The notes beneath the pieces are model-generated. The model was not told the origin of the DNA. It did no database searches and saw nothing but the letters and a program-made list of their open reading frames with translations. Positions 55,094 through 62,758 of a DNA stretch of 64,000 nt are shown here, piece by piece. Origin of the DNA: Bacteroidota bacterium (GTDB taxonomy: Bacteria > Bacteroidota > Bacteroidia > Chitinophagales > Chitinophagaceae); NCBI GenBank assembly GCA_020161435.1, contig JAIUNV010000005.1, positions 1 to 64,000 on the forward strand, read 5' to 3'. The number at the start of each line of letters is the position of its first letter. Position 1 is the first letter of the stretch. Position numbers and translations under genes: made by a program.

Positions 55094-56320
55094 ATGTTGA
55101 ACAGACGTAAGGGATGGATGGCTGTAGTGTTGTGCACCGTTGTCACGCTGCTGTATGCCCAACCGCCACAGCAAAAAGATTTTCTTAGCTTTCAGAAATC
55201 GTTTAAGCGGGTAGGCCTGGCTTTCGAATCGAGAGAGGAAATGCTGCGCAAAGAGTTTGCTGCCAAAGGATTGACCTGGCCCGCCAAATACATGTACATC
55301 CGTTCTTTTAAGTACGATAGCCAACTGGAAGTATGGGTAAAAGGCGATAAAAAAGAAAAGTACAGGCTGTTTAAAACCTATAAGGTTTGCGCCTTGGCGG
55401 GTGGCCTCGGGCCCAAACGCTACGAAGGTGATTATCAGGTGCCGGAGGGTTTTTATTACGTCAATGAGTTTCGCCCCAATAGTAGCTACCACCTGGCATT
55501 GGGGGTAAACTATCCCAACCCCAGCGACCGCATTTTGGCCGACCCGGTGAAACCCGGCGGCGATATTTATGTGCATGGCTCCTGTGTAACCGTGGGTTGC
55601 ATTCCACTCACCGATGCATTGATTGAAGAGTTGTATGTGCTGGCGGCGTTCACCAAAAATGAAGGGCAGGATTACATTCCCATCCATGTAATGCCGGTGC
55701 TTTTTAAAAAAGACAAAAGCAAAGAACTGCTGGAAAAACAACTGGCGGCGCAGCCCGAATACAAGCCCATGGCGGGTATTATGGAAAAAGTGTATTACTA
55801 CTTCAACACGCATAAGCAACTGCCCACCATAATGATTAACGCCAAGGGCGAATACATGATGGCGCAGGAGTTTACGATTCCGAAAAAAGTAATACCACCA
55901 AAGTTTAAAGAAAACACCGAACCCCGCCGCAGTGCTGCCCGTACCGTTACGTTTGGCGAAAACGATTTCTATCCCTACGTTAATACGCAGCCGAAGTTTC
56001 CAGGCGGCTTACCGGCCTTTCAAAAGTTCATTGATCAGCTGGCTGCTGAGCTGGCCGACTTCATGCCCGAAGAAGGCGCCAAACGCTTGTTTATTGATGT
56101 TGATTTTGTGGTGGATGCCAAGGGCAACGTGGTGAATGTAAAGCCCGGCAGCCGGGCCAACAATGAAATGAACAACCTCATCATTGACCGCTTTGAAGCC
56201 ATGCCAGCATGGTCGCCTGCCTTGCGGCAGGATAAGGCTGTACCCATGAAACTGGTACAAAACATTATGGTAGAAGCCAAGCCCAAAGCTGCTGAGAAAG
56301 CAGAGGAAGAGGAAGAGTAA
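55094..56320 (+). CDS. YafK-type L,D-transpeptidase with C-terminal extension
   Basis: A 408-residue exported protein. A signal peptide (MLNRRKGWMAVVLCTVVTLLYA) precedes a YkuD-fold L,D-transpeptidase domain. Key motifs are FKTYKVCALAGGLGPKRYEGD (about residue 95) and the catalytic HGSCVTVGCIPLTD (about 165), with the Cys as nucleophile. The C-terminal 150 residues, including NTQPKFPGGLPAFQKFIDQ, look like the TonB C-terminal-type domain seen in Bacteroidota envelope proteins. It probably cross-links or edits peptidoglycan. Starts at 55061 and 55079 are possible; 55094 gives the best signal peptide. Confidence 0.85.
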   Translation: MLNRRKGWMAVVLCTVVTLLYAQPPQQKDFLSFQKSFKRVGLAFESREEMLRKEFAAKGLTWPAKYMYIRSFKYDSQLEVWVKGDKKEKYRLFKTYKVCALAGGLGPKRYEGDYQVPEGFYYVNEFRPNSSYHLALGVNYPNPSDRILADPVKPGGDIYVHGSCVTVGCIPLTDALIEELYVLAAFTKNEGQDYIPIHVMPVLFKKDKSKELLEKQLAAQPEYKPMAGIMEKVYYYFNTHKQLPTIMINAKGEYMMAQEFTIPKKVIPPKFKENTEPRRSAARTVTFGENDFYPYVNTQPKFPGGLPAFQKFIDQLAAELADFMPEEGAKRLFIDVDFVVDAKGNVVNVKPGSRANNEMNNLIIDRFEAMPAWSPALRQDKAVPMKLVQNIMVEAKPKAAEKAEEEEE

Positions 56321-56344
56321 GTTGGAAGGTTTGTAGGTTCTAGT

Positions 56345-56392
56345 GTTCACAAGTTCCAGAGTTCACAAGTTCCAGAGTTCACAAGATCCAGA
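56345..56392 (+). repeat. Three tandem 16-bp repeats (GTTCACAAGTTCCAGA)
   Basis: Head-to-tail copies at 56345, 56361 and 56377 (third with GATCC). They share the 13-bp core with 45131-45184. Confidence 0.85.
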
Positions 56393-56462
56393 GTTCCAGC
56401 GTTGAACTATTTTCTTCTTTCAGTCACTGTTTGGTATTGATGCAGCAAATAATTCTTCTTTT

Positions 56463-57722
56463 TTACAACACAAACTGCACCGTTTCTTTGGTTTGCTGCA
56501 TGAGTATGGGTTGGTGTTCGCCAAGTATACCGGCAATAATGCTGTCGTTGTAATGACGAATGGTGGTCAGTGTCAAATCTTTTTGCAGCATCACATTCAG
56601 CCATGCCTCAGCCTTTGCAGCTATGCGTTGCAGTTTTTCGTCGTTCTGATCGAAAATGGCCAGAAAACGAATGGCGCCGTTTTGCGTCAGGTTGGGTTTT
56701 ATTTTTTCTTCTTCAAACAACTGGTACAACTGGCCCACAGAATGTTCACCAATAAAAGAGTAATCCCTCGACATAAACTCCAGCAATACCTGCTGTGTTT
56801 TCTTCACAATAATCGGCGGCAAATCGTGGGCTCTTTTGCGGGTGATAACTGTGCCGGGCAGGCTGGCATCTAAAAAGCATTTTACCTGTAGCGGTATTTT
56901 CTTTTCGTACAGCGGCTTAATGGTTTTGGGGTGAATGACCTGTGCACCATAGTACGCCATCTCAATCACTTCTTCATAGCTCAGCTCATGTATGGGCATG
57001 GCATTCGGAAATTGTTTGGGGTCGGCGTTCATTACCGAAGGCACATCTTTCCAAATGGTTTGGCTTTCGGCATCGAGCATGTGGGCAAAAATGGCAGCAG
57101 AAAAATCGCTGCCTTCGCGGCCAAAAGTGGTGCTCTCATTATCAATAGTGCAGCCAATAAAGCCCTGCGTCACTACAAGTCCGTTACTCTTTAATAAGGG
57201 TTGCACCTGATGCTGTACTTGCAGCAGGCTGGCATCCCAGTCCAGTGTGGCTTCCCGAAAGTTGTTGTCGGTGCGAAACACATCCCGCACATCCATCCAG
57301 GTATTGGCAATCTTTTTTTCTTTCAGATAAAATGAAACCAATGTGCTGCTCAGCAGTTCGCCAATACACACCAGCTGATCGTAGTAGTAATCAAATTCCC
57401 GCACTGGCTTATCGTGTAGCAGCCATTCTGCTTCGGTAAAAAAATCGTTGAGCTGTGCTACACATTCATGGTAGTGCAGCACCAGCAAATACTTGGCTGT
57501 GGTAAGGTGTTGTTGCTTTACCTGATCAAACAATTGCAGGGCATCGGCATTGCGCTGTTCAAAAAAAGCCGCTGCTACTTTTTCCAGTGCATTGGTGGTT
57601 TTGCCCATGGCACTAATCACAATAACTGAAGGCCGGGCTACGGCTGTGGCTATGATGTTGGCTACTTGTTTAAACCGCTCTACCGACTGCAAACTGGCGC
57701 CGCCAAATTTATGTACCTGCAT
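56463..57722 (-). CDS. lysC: Aspartate kinase (monofunctional)
   Basis: A 419-residue enzyme that phosphorylates aspartate at the first step of Lys, Met and Thr synthesis. The N-terminal kinase signature is MQVHKFGGASLQSVERF. Catalytic-site motifs are TTFGREGSDFSAAIFAHML (about residue 200), WKDVPSVMNADPKQF and YEEVIEMAYYGAQVIHPKTI. The C-terminal regulatory part (about 300-419) holds ACT-like segments (FMSRDYSFIGEHSVGQLYQL). I start at 57722 because the protein family begins with MQVHKFGG. Length agrees with Bacteroidota monofunctional forms. Confidence 0.92.
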   Translation of the reverse strand: MQVHKFGGASLQSVERFKQVANIIATAVARPSVIVISAMGKTTNALEKVAAAFFEQRNADALQLFDQVKQQHLTTAKYLLVLHYHECVAQLNDFFTEAEWLLHDKPVREFDYYYDQLVCIGELLSSTLVSFYLKEKKIANTWMDVRDVFRTDNNFREATLDWDASLLQVQHQVQPLLKSNGLVVTQGFIGCTIDNESTTFGREGSDFSAAIFAHMLDAESQTIWKDVPSVMNADPKQFPNAMPIHELSYEEVIEMAYYGAQVIHPKTIKPLYEKKIPLQVKCFLDASLPGTVITRKRAHDLPPIIVKKTQQVLLEFMSRDYSFIGEHSVGQLYQLFEEEKIKPNLTQNGAIRFLAIFDQNDEKLQRIAAKAEAWLNVMLQKDLTLTTIRHYNDSIIAGILGEHQPILMQQTKETVQFVL

Positions 57723-57771
57723 GATGTTGATATCCGTTGACTGTAAAAATGAAAATAGCAAAAACTTGCGG

Positions 57772-57779
57772 CAAATGTA
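57772..57779 (-). promoter_or_regulatory. -7 element for lysC
   Basis: Minus strand TACATTTG, the same octamer as at pafA, 50 bases before the ATG. Confidence 0.45.
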
Positions 57780-57991
57780 CAGGCTTGCAGCCACTGTGCT
57801 GTGTGTGCTGTACACATTAAAACAGGAAATGTGCAGACCGAAACTGCATGAAAGTTATTCAGGTCATTTCCCCTTATTTTGTGTTCCTCGGTTATGCGAT
57901 GCTTGCACGTTTATCGGATAGTAAGTGTTGCATCCATTTTACGTTTCACAGATTGTTTTGCCATTAAATACTGCCAAAAAAAAATACAGCT

Positions 57992-59008
57992 ATGATTAAT
58001 TCCCGCAAACTCATGACGCTTGATGAATACACCATTCAGGAACTGCGCAATTTTCCGCAGGCCACGGGTGAATTGAGTGGTTTGTTGCGGAGCATTGGGC
58101 TGGCGTGTAAGCGCATCAATGCCGAAGTAAACCGTGCAGGACTGGCCGATATTTTAGGGGCGCTGGGTGTAGAAAACGTGCAGGGCGAAGAAGTACAGAA
58201 ACTCGATGATTTTGCCAACAATGCCCTCATTGAAATGCTCAACCATAGTATTTTTTGTGCTGGTGTAGGCAGCGAAGAAAATGATGACATTGTGGTGTTC
58301 AACGATGCCATCAGCAACAACAGCAAGTATGTGCTGCTCATGGACCCGCTGGATGGTAGCGGCAATATTGATGTGAACGTGAACATTGGTACCATCTTCT
58401 CCATTTTCAAACGGGTATCGCCACTGGGCCAGCCTGTTACGCTGGAAGATTTTTTGCAGCCGGGCAATAAAATGGTGGCCGCCGGCTATGTTATTTATGG
58501 TAGCAGCACCATGCTGGTGTATGCCACCCGCCGCGGTGTCAATGGCTTTACCCTCGATCCTCGCATTGGCGAGTTTTGCCTCAGCCATCCCAACATGCAG
58601 TGCCCGCCACAAGGGGTGTTTTACAGTGCCAACTATGGCAACTACGGCAAGTTTAGCCCCGGTGTACAGGAATACCTCAAACGTTGCGAAAACAAAACCG
58701 CAGCTGAGGGTGGCCCATATACAGAACGCTACATCGGTTGCATGGTGGCCGACATTCACCGAAACCTCATCAAAGGCGGCATCTTTATGTATCCCGGCAC
58801 CAGCAACAAGCCACAGGGCAAGCTGCGGTTGTTGTACGAATGCAATCCGCTGGCCTTTATTGTACACCTTGCCGGTGGTATGGCCAGCAACGGGGTAGAG
58901 CCCATTCTCGATATCAAACCATCTTCATTGCACCAGCGCATGCCCCTCTTCATTGGCAGTAAACTCATGATGGAAGAACTGCTGCAGTGCCTGAAAGAGA
59001 AAGGGTAG
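57992..59008 (+). CDS. fbp: Fructose-1,6-bisphosphatase class 1
   Basis: A 338-residue gluconeogenic enzyme. The metal-binding motif [20 protein letters not shown] (about residue 115) is intact, with the upstream acidic GSEENDD. The C-terminal stretch [19 protein letters not shown] holds the fructose-site residues. Length fits FBPase I. Transcription is alone; an unusual 264-bp cluster of hairpins follows from 59014. The ATG at 57992 and an internal ATG at residue 8 are both possible. Confidence 0.95.
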   Translation: MINSRKLMTLDEYTIQELRNFPQATGELSGLLRSIGLACKRINAEVNRAGLADILGALGVENVQGEEVQKLDDFANNALIEMLNHSIFCAGVGSEENDDIVVFNDAISNNSKYVLLMDPLDGSGNIDVNVNIGTIFSIFKRVSPLGQPVTLEDFLQPGNKMVAAGYVIYGSSTMLVYATRRGVNGFTLDPRIGEFCLSHPNMQCPPQGVFYSANYGNYGKFSPGVQEYLKRCENKTAAEGGPYTERYIGCMVADIHRNLIKGGIFMYPGTSNKPQGKLRLLYECNPLAFIVHLAGGMASNGVEPILDIKPSSLHQRMPLFIGSKLMMEELLQCLKEKG

Positions 59009-59013
59009 AAGTT

Positions 59014-59277
59014 ACTGTTGCAGGCCTCCCGGCCTGTGACGCCTCGTTACTCTGTTAAGAATAGAAACCACTTCAAATGATTGCCGCCCTTTCAGGGCTT
59101 TGATAATAATACTGTTGAATGTTCCACGGGCTACAACCGTGGCTAAGTTATTGCCGCCCTTTCAGGGCTTATCGTTCATCATTCCATGCCATCTGTGCAT
59201 CTGTGGCTAAATTACGTTGACATAAAGGGGCACATTTTTAGTAACTCTCCTGTCACAGGCCGGGAGGCCTGCGACAG
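59014..59277. repeat. 264-bp hairpin cluster with 26-bp terminal inverted repeats
   Basis: The outer arms (59014-59039 and 59252-59277) are inverted copies with one mismatch, and each is itself a hairpin (CAGGCC-TCCC-GGCCTG). Inside are two direct copies of TTGCCGCCCTTTCAGGGCTT (59081 and 59151), each a hairpin, and a CCACGG/CCGTGG hairpin between. This fills the gene-free stretch 59009-59451. Confidence 0.7.
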
Positions 59278-59451
59278 TTAGGGAAGAAAAGATCCTTGCA
59301 AATCCGTATTCATCTGTGCAAATCCGCGTCCCCTCTATGCGTCCCAACAAATCCTTATCCCATCAAACCCGCATGCCGCTTTTTCCCTATTTTGCAGCGG
59401 TCGCTTGGCGCAGTAGTTCACTGGCTGAAGTGTACCACTCGTTTCCCATTT

Positions 59452-60210
59452 ATGCGTACCATCATTTCCGTTGCCAACCTTTCCAAATCGTACGGCAGTT
59501 TTGAAGCCGTCAAGGGTATTTCATTCGATGTACAGGAAGGCGAAATTTTTGGCTTGCTGGGCCCCAATGGTGCCGGCAAAAGCACCACCCTCGAAATCAT
59601 GGAAACACTGCGCCCCAAAACCGGCGGCAAGGTGATGATTGATGGCTTCGACCTGGATGCACAGCCCAACGAAATCAAAAAAATTATTGGCGTACAACTG
59701 CAAACCAGCGGCTTTTATCCTGGCCTCAACCTTACGGAATTGGTAGAAATGTTTGCCGGTCTCTACAACCAAAAAGTAGACCCCATAACCTTACTTACCG
59801 AGGTAAACCTGCAAGACAAAGCCAAGGCTAAATACAAGGAGCTGAGTGGTGGACAAAAGCAACGATTTTCCATTGCCACCACACTCATCAATAAGCCCCG
59901 CATTATTTTTTTAGATGAGCCCACCACCGGCCTCGATCCGCAGGCCCGCCGCAACCTGTGGGATCTGGTAAAGCGCATCCGCAGCGAAGGCACCACGGTC
60001 ATCATCACCACGCATTACATGGACGAAGCCGAAGTGCTTTGCGACCGCGTAGCCATTATGGATGCGGGTACCATCATTGCCATCGATTCGCCCGATGCCA
60101 TGATTGATAAACTGGTAGACTCTGGTTTTGAACGCATCCGCGAAGTGAAAAAAGCCAACCTCGAAGATGTGTTCATTCAACTCACCGGCCATGCCCTGCG
60201 GGAAGACTAA
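59452..60210 (+). CDS. ABC transporter ATP-binding protein (ABC-2/DrrA-like)
   Basis: A 252-residue ATPase with all canonical motifs: Walker A GPNGAGKSTT (about residue 38), Q-loop GVQLQTSGF, signature LSGGQKQRFS (about 132), Walker B IIFLDEPTTGLDP and H-loop ITTHYMDE. It resembles the DrrA/CcmA-type partner of an ABC-2 permease. No permease gene is adjacent, since the next gene is an FKBP. I start at 59452 (MRTIISVANLSKSYGSF), as the longer frame lies in the unconserved leader. Substrate unknown. Confidence 0.88.
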   Translation: MRTIISVANLSKSYGSFEAVKGISFDVQEGEIFGLLGPNGAGKSTTLEIMETLRPKTGGKVMIDGFDLDAQPNEIKKIIGVQLQTSGFYPGLNLTELVEMFAGLYNQKVDPITLLTEVNLQDKAKAKYKELSGGQKQRFSIATTLINKPRIIFLDEPTTGLDPQARRNLWDLVKRIRSEGTTVIITTHYMDEAEVLCDRVAIMDAGTIIAIDSPDAMIDKLVDSGFERIREVKKANLEDVFIQLTGHALRED

Positions 60211-60248
60211 CACAACACAAATACACAACCGATAATTTAAATACCACA

Positions 60249-61004
60249 ATGAAAAAACTGTTTCTTTCTGCCGCCGCCACTGTAATACTGGCCGGCGCCA
60301 TGGCGCAAACCAAACCTGCGCCCAAAACTCCCGCCAAGCCTGCTCCTAAACCAGCGGCTAAATCTACGCCTGCCAAACCGGCCTTTGCACTCAAAACAAG
60401 TTTGGATAGCCTGAGCTATGCTTTAGGTGTGCTCGATGGCGGCTTCTTCAAACAACAAGGCATAGACAAACTCAACTATACTGCGCTGCTTGAAGCTTTT
60501 AAAGCAGTAATAGAAGGTAAAGAACCATTAATGACTCCACAAATGGCAGATCAAACATTGCGTCAGAAGTTGCAGGAAGCTGCACAAAAGAAAATTCAGC
60601 CCACTATTGATGAGGGCCTGAAGTTTTTGGCCGAAAACAAGAAGCGCCCCGAGGTAAAAGAAACCCCCAGTGGCTTGCAGTACGAAGTGGTAAAAGCCGG
60701 CACCGGCCCTATGCCAAAAGATACCAACGTGGTGAAAGTGCACTACACCGGCACCCTCATCAACGGTACCAAGTTCGATAGCAGCCGCGACCGTGGTGAG
60801 CCTGCACAGTTTCCGCTGAATGGTGTAATACCCGGCTGGACAGAAGGCGTACAGCTGATGCCTGTAGGCTCGGTGTACAAGTTTTACATTCCATACCAGC
60901 TGGCCTACGGTGCCCAGGGCATGCCACCCACCATTCCCGGTGGCTCTATGCTCATTTTTGAAGTAGAACTGCTCGATATTATAACGGGTGGCGGCGGCCA
61001 GTAA
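60249..61004 (+). CDS. FKBP-type peptidyl-prolyl isomerase (FkpA/Mip-like)
   Basis: A 251-residue exported chaperone. Signal peptide MKKLFLSAAATVILAGAMA, then a Pro/Lys/Ala-rich linker and a helical dimerisation domain (about 50-125; LDSLSYALGVLDGGFFKQQG) as in Mip/FkpA. The FKBP domain follows (about 145-245), with VKVHYTGTLINGTKFDSS, VIPGWTEGVQLMPVG and IPYQLAYGAQ. It should help fold periplasmic or outer-membrane proteins. It lies 38 bases after the ABC ATPase gene and before a terminator. Confidence 0.9.
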   Translation: MKKLFLSAAATVILAGAMAQTKPAPKTPAKPAPKPAAKSTPAKPAFALKTSLDSLSYALGVLDGGFFKQQGIDKLNYTALLEAFKAVIEGKEPLMTPQMADQTLRQKLQEAAQKKIQPTIDEGLKFLAENKKRPEVKETPSGLQYEVVKAGTGPMPKDTNVVKVHYTGTLINGTKFDSSRDRGEPAQFPLNGVIPGWTEGVQLMPVGSVYKFYIPYQLAYGAQGMPPTIPGGSMLIFEVELLDIITGGGGQ

Positions 61005-61026
61005 GCCACGTTCATTTATTTATGCA

Positions 61027-61058
61027 AACAGCGGGTGCCATAGGTACCTGCTGTTTTT
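61027..61058 (+). terminator. Terminator of the FKBP gene
   Basis: AACAGCGGGTGCC pairs with GGTACCTGCTGTT around ATA, with two G-T pairs, then a T run. Confidence 0.8.
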
Positions 61059-61152
61059 GTAAGTGAAAGGTTGGTTGTTTCACCTGTATTTCAACCGTAC
61101 GCTTTTGTTTGCGTTTGTTTTCCGGCCGCAGTCTTTTGGGATTGCATTGTCA

Positions 61153-61180
61153 CAAGTAATCTGTTGGTGCGGAAGACTTG
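61153..61180 (+). repeat. Hairpin family 2, copy 1
   Basis: CAAGT ... ACTTG with loop region TGGT and following CGCCA. Belongs to a second palindrome family in this region. Confidence 0.65.
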
Positions 61181-61283
61181 CGCCAGCGTTTTTTTTGAAT
61201 GAGGAATGATGAATGATGAATGCGGAATGCGGAATGCTCTTGCCGTTGCGGGTGTTATCACCCGCAACAATGCTTGTTTGCCA

Positions 61284-61309
61284 GCAACGTCTCCCGCAGG
61301 GGACGTTGC
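61284..61309 (-). repeat. REP palindrome, minus orientation
   Basis: Exact consensus copy of the RAYT-linked REP, 44 kb from the RAYT gene, with the CCA flank retained. It lies 3' of the hypothetical gene at 61407. Confidence 0.92.
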
Positions 61310-61336
61310 GTGGATGAATAGACAGATAGACCACTA

Positions 61337-61364
61337 CAAGGGGCCCGCTGTTGCTGAACACTTG
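61337..61364 (+). repeat. Hairpin family 2, copy 2 (diverged)
   Basis: CAAG ... AACACTTG plus CGCCA; the middle is changed, the ends are kept. Confidence 0.5.
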
Positions 61365-61406
61365 CGCCAGAGGGGGGGGATGGCATGGGTTTTTACAGCA
61401 TACACT

Positions 61407-61982
61407 CTATAAAAACGGATGCCTGAACTGCGGATATTGTTTTTTGCGTTCGTTCAGTTCTTGTACATAACGCTCCATGCCCGAAGGGTCGTAGATATTG
61501 TCTTTGGCAAAAAACAGTTTGCCTTCGTGGTAATTGTACACGGCCCAATTGATGGACGCATCAAAAATGAGTGTGTCGCCAATCAGAAAAAGATCGAAAG
61601 CGTATTTAATTACCATTTTCCAGGTCATCAGCAATGGCTGCTCGTTGCTGTCGGATAATACAAACACTTCATTGCTGAAAGGGATGCCCCTGTTGTACAT
61701 CCATTTTTTGATCAGGGGAATGTTTTCCTGCACATCAACTGCATGTTCAAACTGGTCGATGGTTTTATAATTTTCGTACGAAAACGGAGCCCAGCCACCA
61801 TCGGACAACAAACAGGCATGTTCAATGAATGCGTATAAAAATTGGCTGGCGGTTGCATCAAGAAAAAAGATTTGTGCTTTGTGGGTGTCGGGCAATGCAT
61901 CAAACGCCGCAGCCGTGCCAAACACCGTAGGTTGGTTGGGGCGGGGCGTGGTGAAGTTTTTGATGTTGCTAAAATCAATCAA
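61407..61982 (-). CDS. Hypothetical protein of uncertain start, 5' end next to a REP
   Basis: About 191 residues from a TTG at 61982 (MIDFSNIKNFTTPRPNQPT if used). No ATG is found before residue 100 without reading through the REP at 62001-62026. The body looks like a real soluble protein (KAQIFFLDATASQFLYAFIEH, GWAPFSYENYKTIDQFEHAV, NEVFVLSDSNEQPLLMTWKM). I do not recognise its family. Either translation starts at TTG, or a REP copy has replaced the true start and an upstream ATG at 62114 gives a fused leader. Confidence 0.5.
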   Translation of the reverse strand: MIDFSNIKNFTTPRPNQPTVFGTAAAFDALPDTHKAQIFFLDATASQFLYAFIEHACLLSDGGWAPFSYENYKTIDQFEHAVDVQENIPLIKKWMYNRGIPFSNEVFVLSDSNEQPLLMTWKMVIKYAFDLFLIGDTLIFDASINWAVYNYHEGKLFFAKDNIYDPSGMERYVQELNERKKQYPQFRHPFL

Positions 61983-62000
61983 GGTTGAGTTTTTTGGGCA

Positions 62001-62026
62001 GCAACGTCTCCCCCAGGGGACGTTGC
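62001..62026 (-). repeat. REP palindrome at a gene 5' end
   Basis: Minus-oriented copy with one loop change (CCCC for CCGC). It sits 19 bases upstream of the possible TTG start at 61982. Confidence 0.9.
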
Positions 62027-62171
62027 GTGAAAGAGAAAAAATAAGGAATAAGCAATAATGAATAAAAATAAGGAAGTAGGGGAACCGATAATCGTGATGA
62101 ATTCTAACTTCCATGGAGCATTTTTCGGTCGATGTTCGTATCGACCGAAACTGTATTGGCTTTTACTGGCG

Positions 62172-62198
62172 CAAGTGTGCTGCGTAGCAGGTCACTTG
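62172..62198 (-). repeat. Hairpin family 2, copy 3, inverted
   Basis: CAAGTG-T-GCTGC-GTA-GCAGG-T-CACTTG. The outer arms equal copy 4 while the inner stem differs but still pairs (CTGC/GCAG), which suggests the fold is conserved. With copy 4 it forms an inverted pair 172 bp across. Confidence 0.7.
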
Positions 62199-62315
62199 TG
62201 ATGGCTCAAACTTGCCCGATTGTATCGGGTGTTGATGGCAATGGTGTTTATTGTTTACACTATTGTTTGTATGCTTTGTTTTATCCTGACACAGTCCGGC
62301 AGGATTGCAACGTCA

Positions 62316-62343
62316 CAAGTGATCCGTTGGTACGGAACACTTG
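62316..62343 (+). repeat. Hairpin family 2, copy 4
   Basis: CAAGTG-A-TCCGT-TGGT-ACGGA-A-CACTTG: a near-perfect 28-nt palindrome followed by CGCCA. The surrounding gene-free stretch 61983-62551 otherwise holds only the REP at 62001, copy 3 and the promoter of the regulator gene. Confidence 0.75.
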
Positions 62344-62503
62344 CGCCATCGGGGAGTGTTGCCTGTGCGTTGGCACAAGGCAGGCTCTTTTGCAAGGTTT
62401 GCTTTTGTGTGTCTGCTTTGTGTGCCTTGCAAAGGTACCTGACTTGGTGTGTTTGCATTTGAGGCTTCGTTATTTTACTCATTTCAAGCAACACTTTCAG
62501 TGT

Positions 62504-62547
62504 GGACAGTAGTCCGTTGTTTAGTAGTCTACATAGTTCCACTTTTG
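62504..62547 (+). promoter_or_regulatory. C-box-like operator and promoter of the restriction regulator
   Basis: GGACAGTAGTCC (62504-62515) and TAGTAGTCTA (62522-62531) form two AGTC-centred half-operators, like C-boxes (GACT-nnn-AGTC). A TTG at 62517-62519 and CACTTTTG at 62540-62547 (7 of 8 to TAnnTTTG) would place transcription start at or next to the ATG at 62552, giving a leaderless message. Confidence 0.45.
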
Positions 62548-62551
62548 CAAT

Positions 62552-62758
62552 ATGGATATAAAAAAGAAATTCGGCAAACAAGTCAAAAAGTTGCGACTTG
62601 AAAAAGGCTTGTCCCAAGAAGCCCTTGCTTGGGAAGCTAATCTCGATAGAACTTATATTCCAAGTATTGAAAAGGGAGAAAGAAATGTTTCCATTACTGT
62701 CATGGAGCAAATTGCTAATGCACTCAAAGTGAAAATATCCGTACTTCTTGATGAGTAA
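62552..62758 (+). CDS. XRE-family regulator, C-protein-like
   Basis: A 68-residue helix-turn-helix protein: KKFGKQVKKLRLEKGLSQEALAWEANLDRTYIPSIEKGERNVSI. Length and the sequence LDRTYIPSIEKGERN fit controller (C) proteins of restriction-modification systems, which autoregulate and activate the endonuclease gene. The endonuclease frame begins at 62751, overlapping the stop by 8 bases (ATGAGTAA), so translation should be coupled. Operator-like repeats lie just upstream. AT-rich relative to the FKBP region. Confidence 0.85.
   Translation: MDIKKKFGKQVKKLRLEKGLSQEALAWEANLDRTYIPSIEKGERNVSITVMEQIANALKVKISVLLDE

Noticed and set aside
59081..59170. Two identical 20-bp direct repeats at 70-bp spacing as a possible CRISPR
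   Set aside because: Only two copies, no cas genes, spacing longer than the usual spacer, and they belong to a hairpin cluster with terminal inverted repeats.
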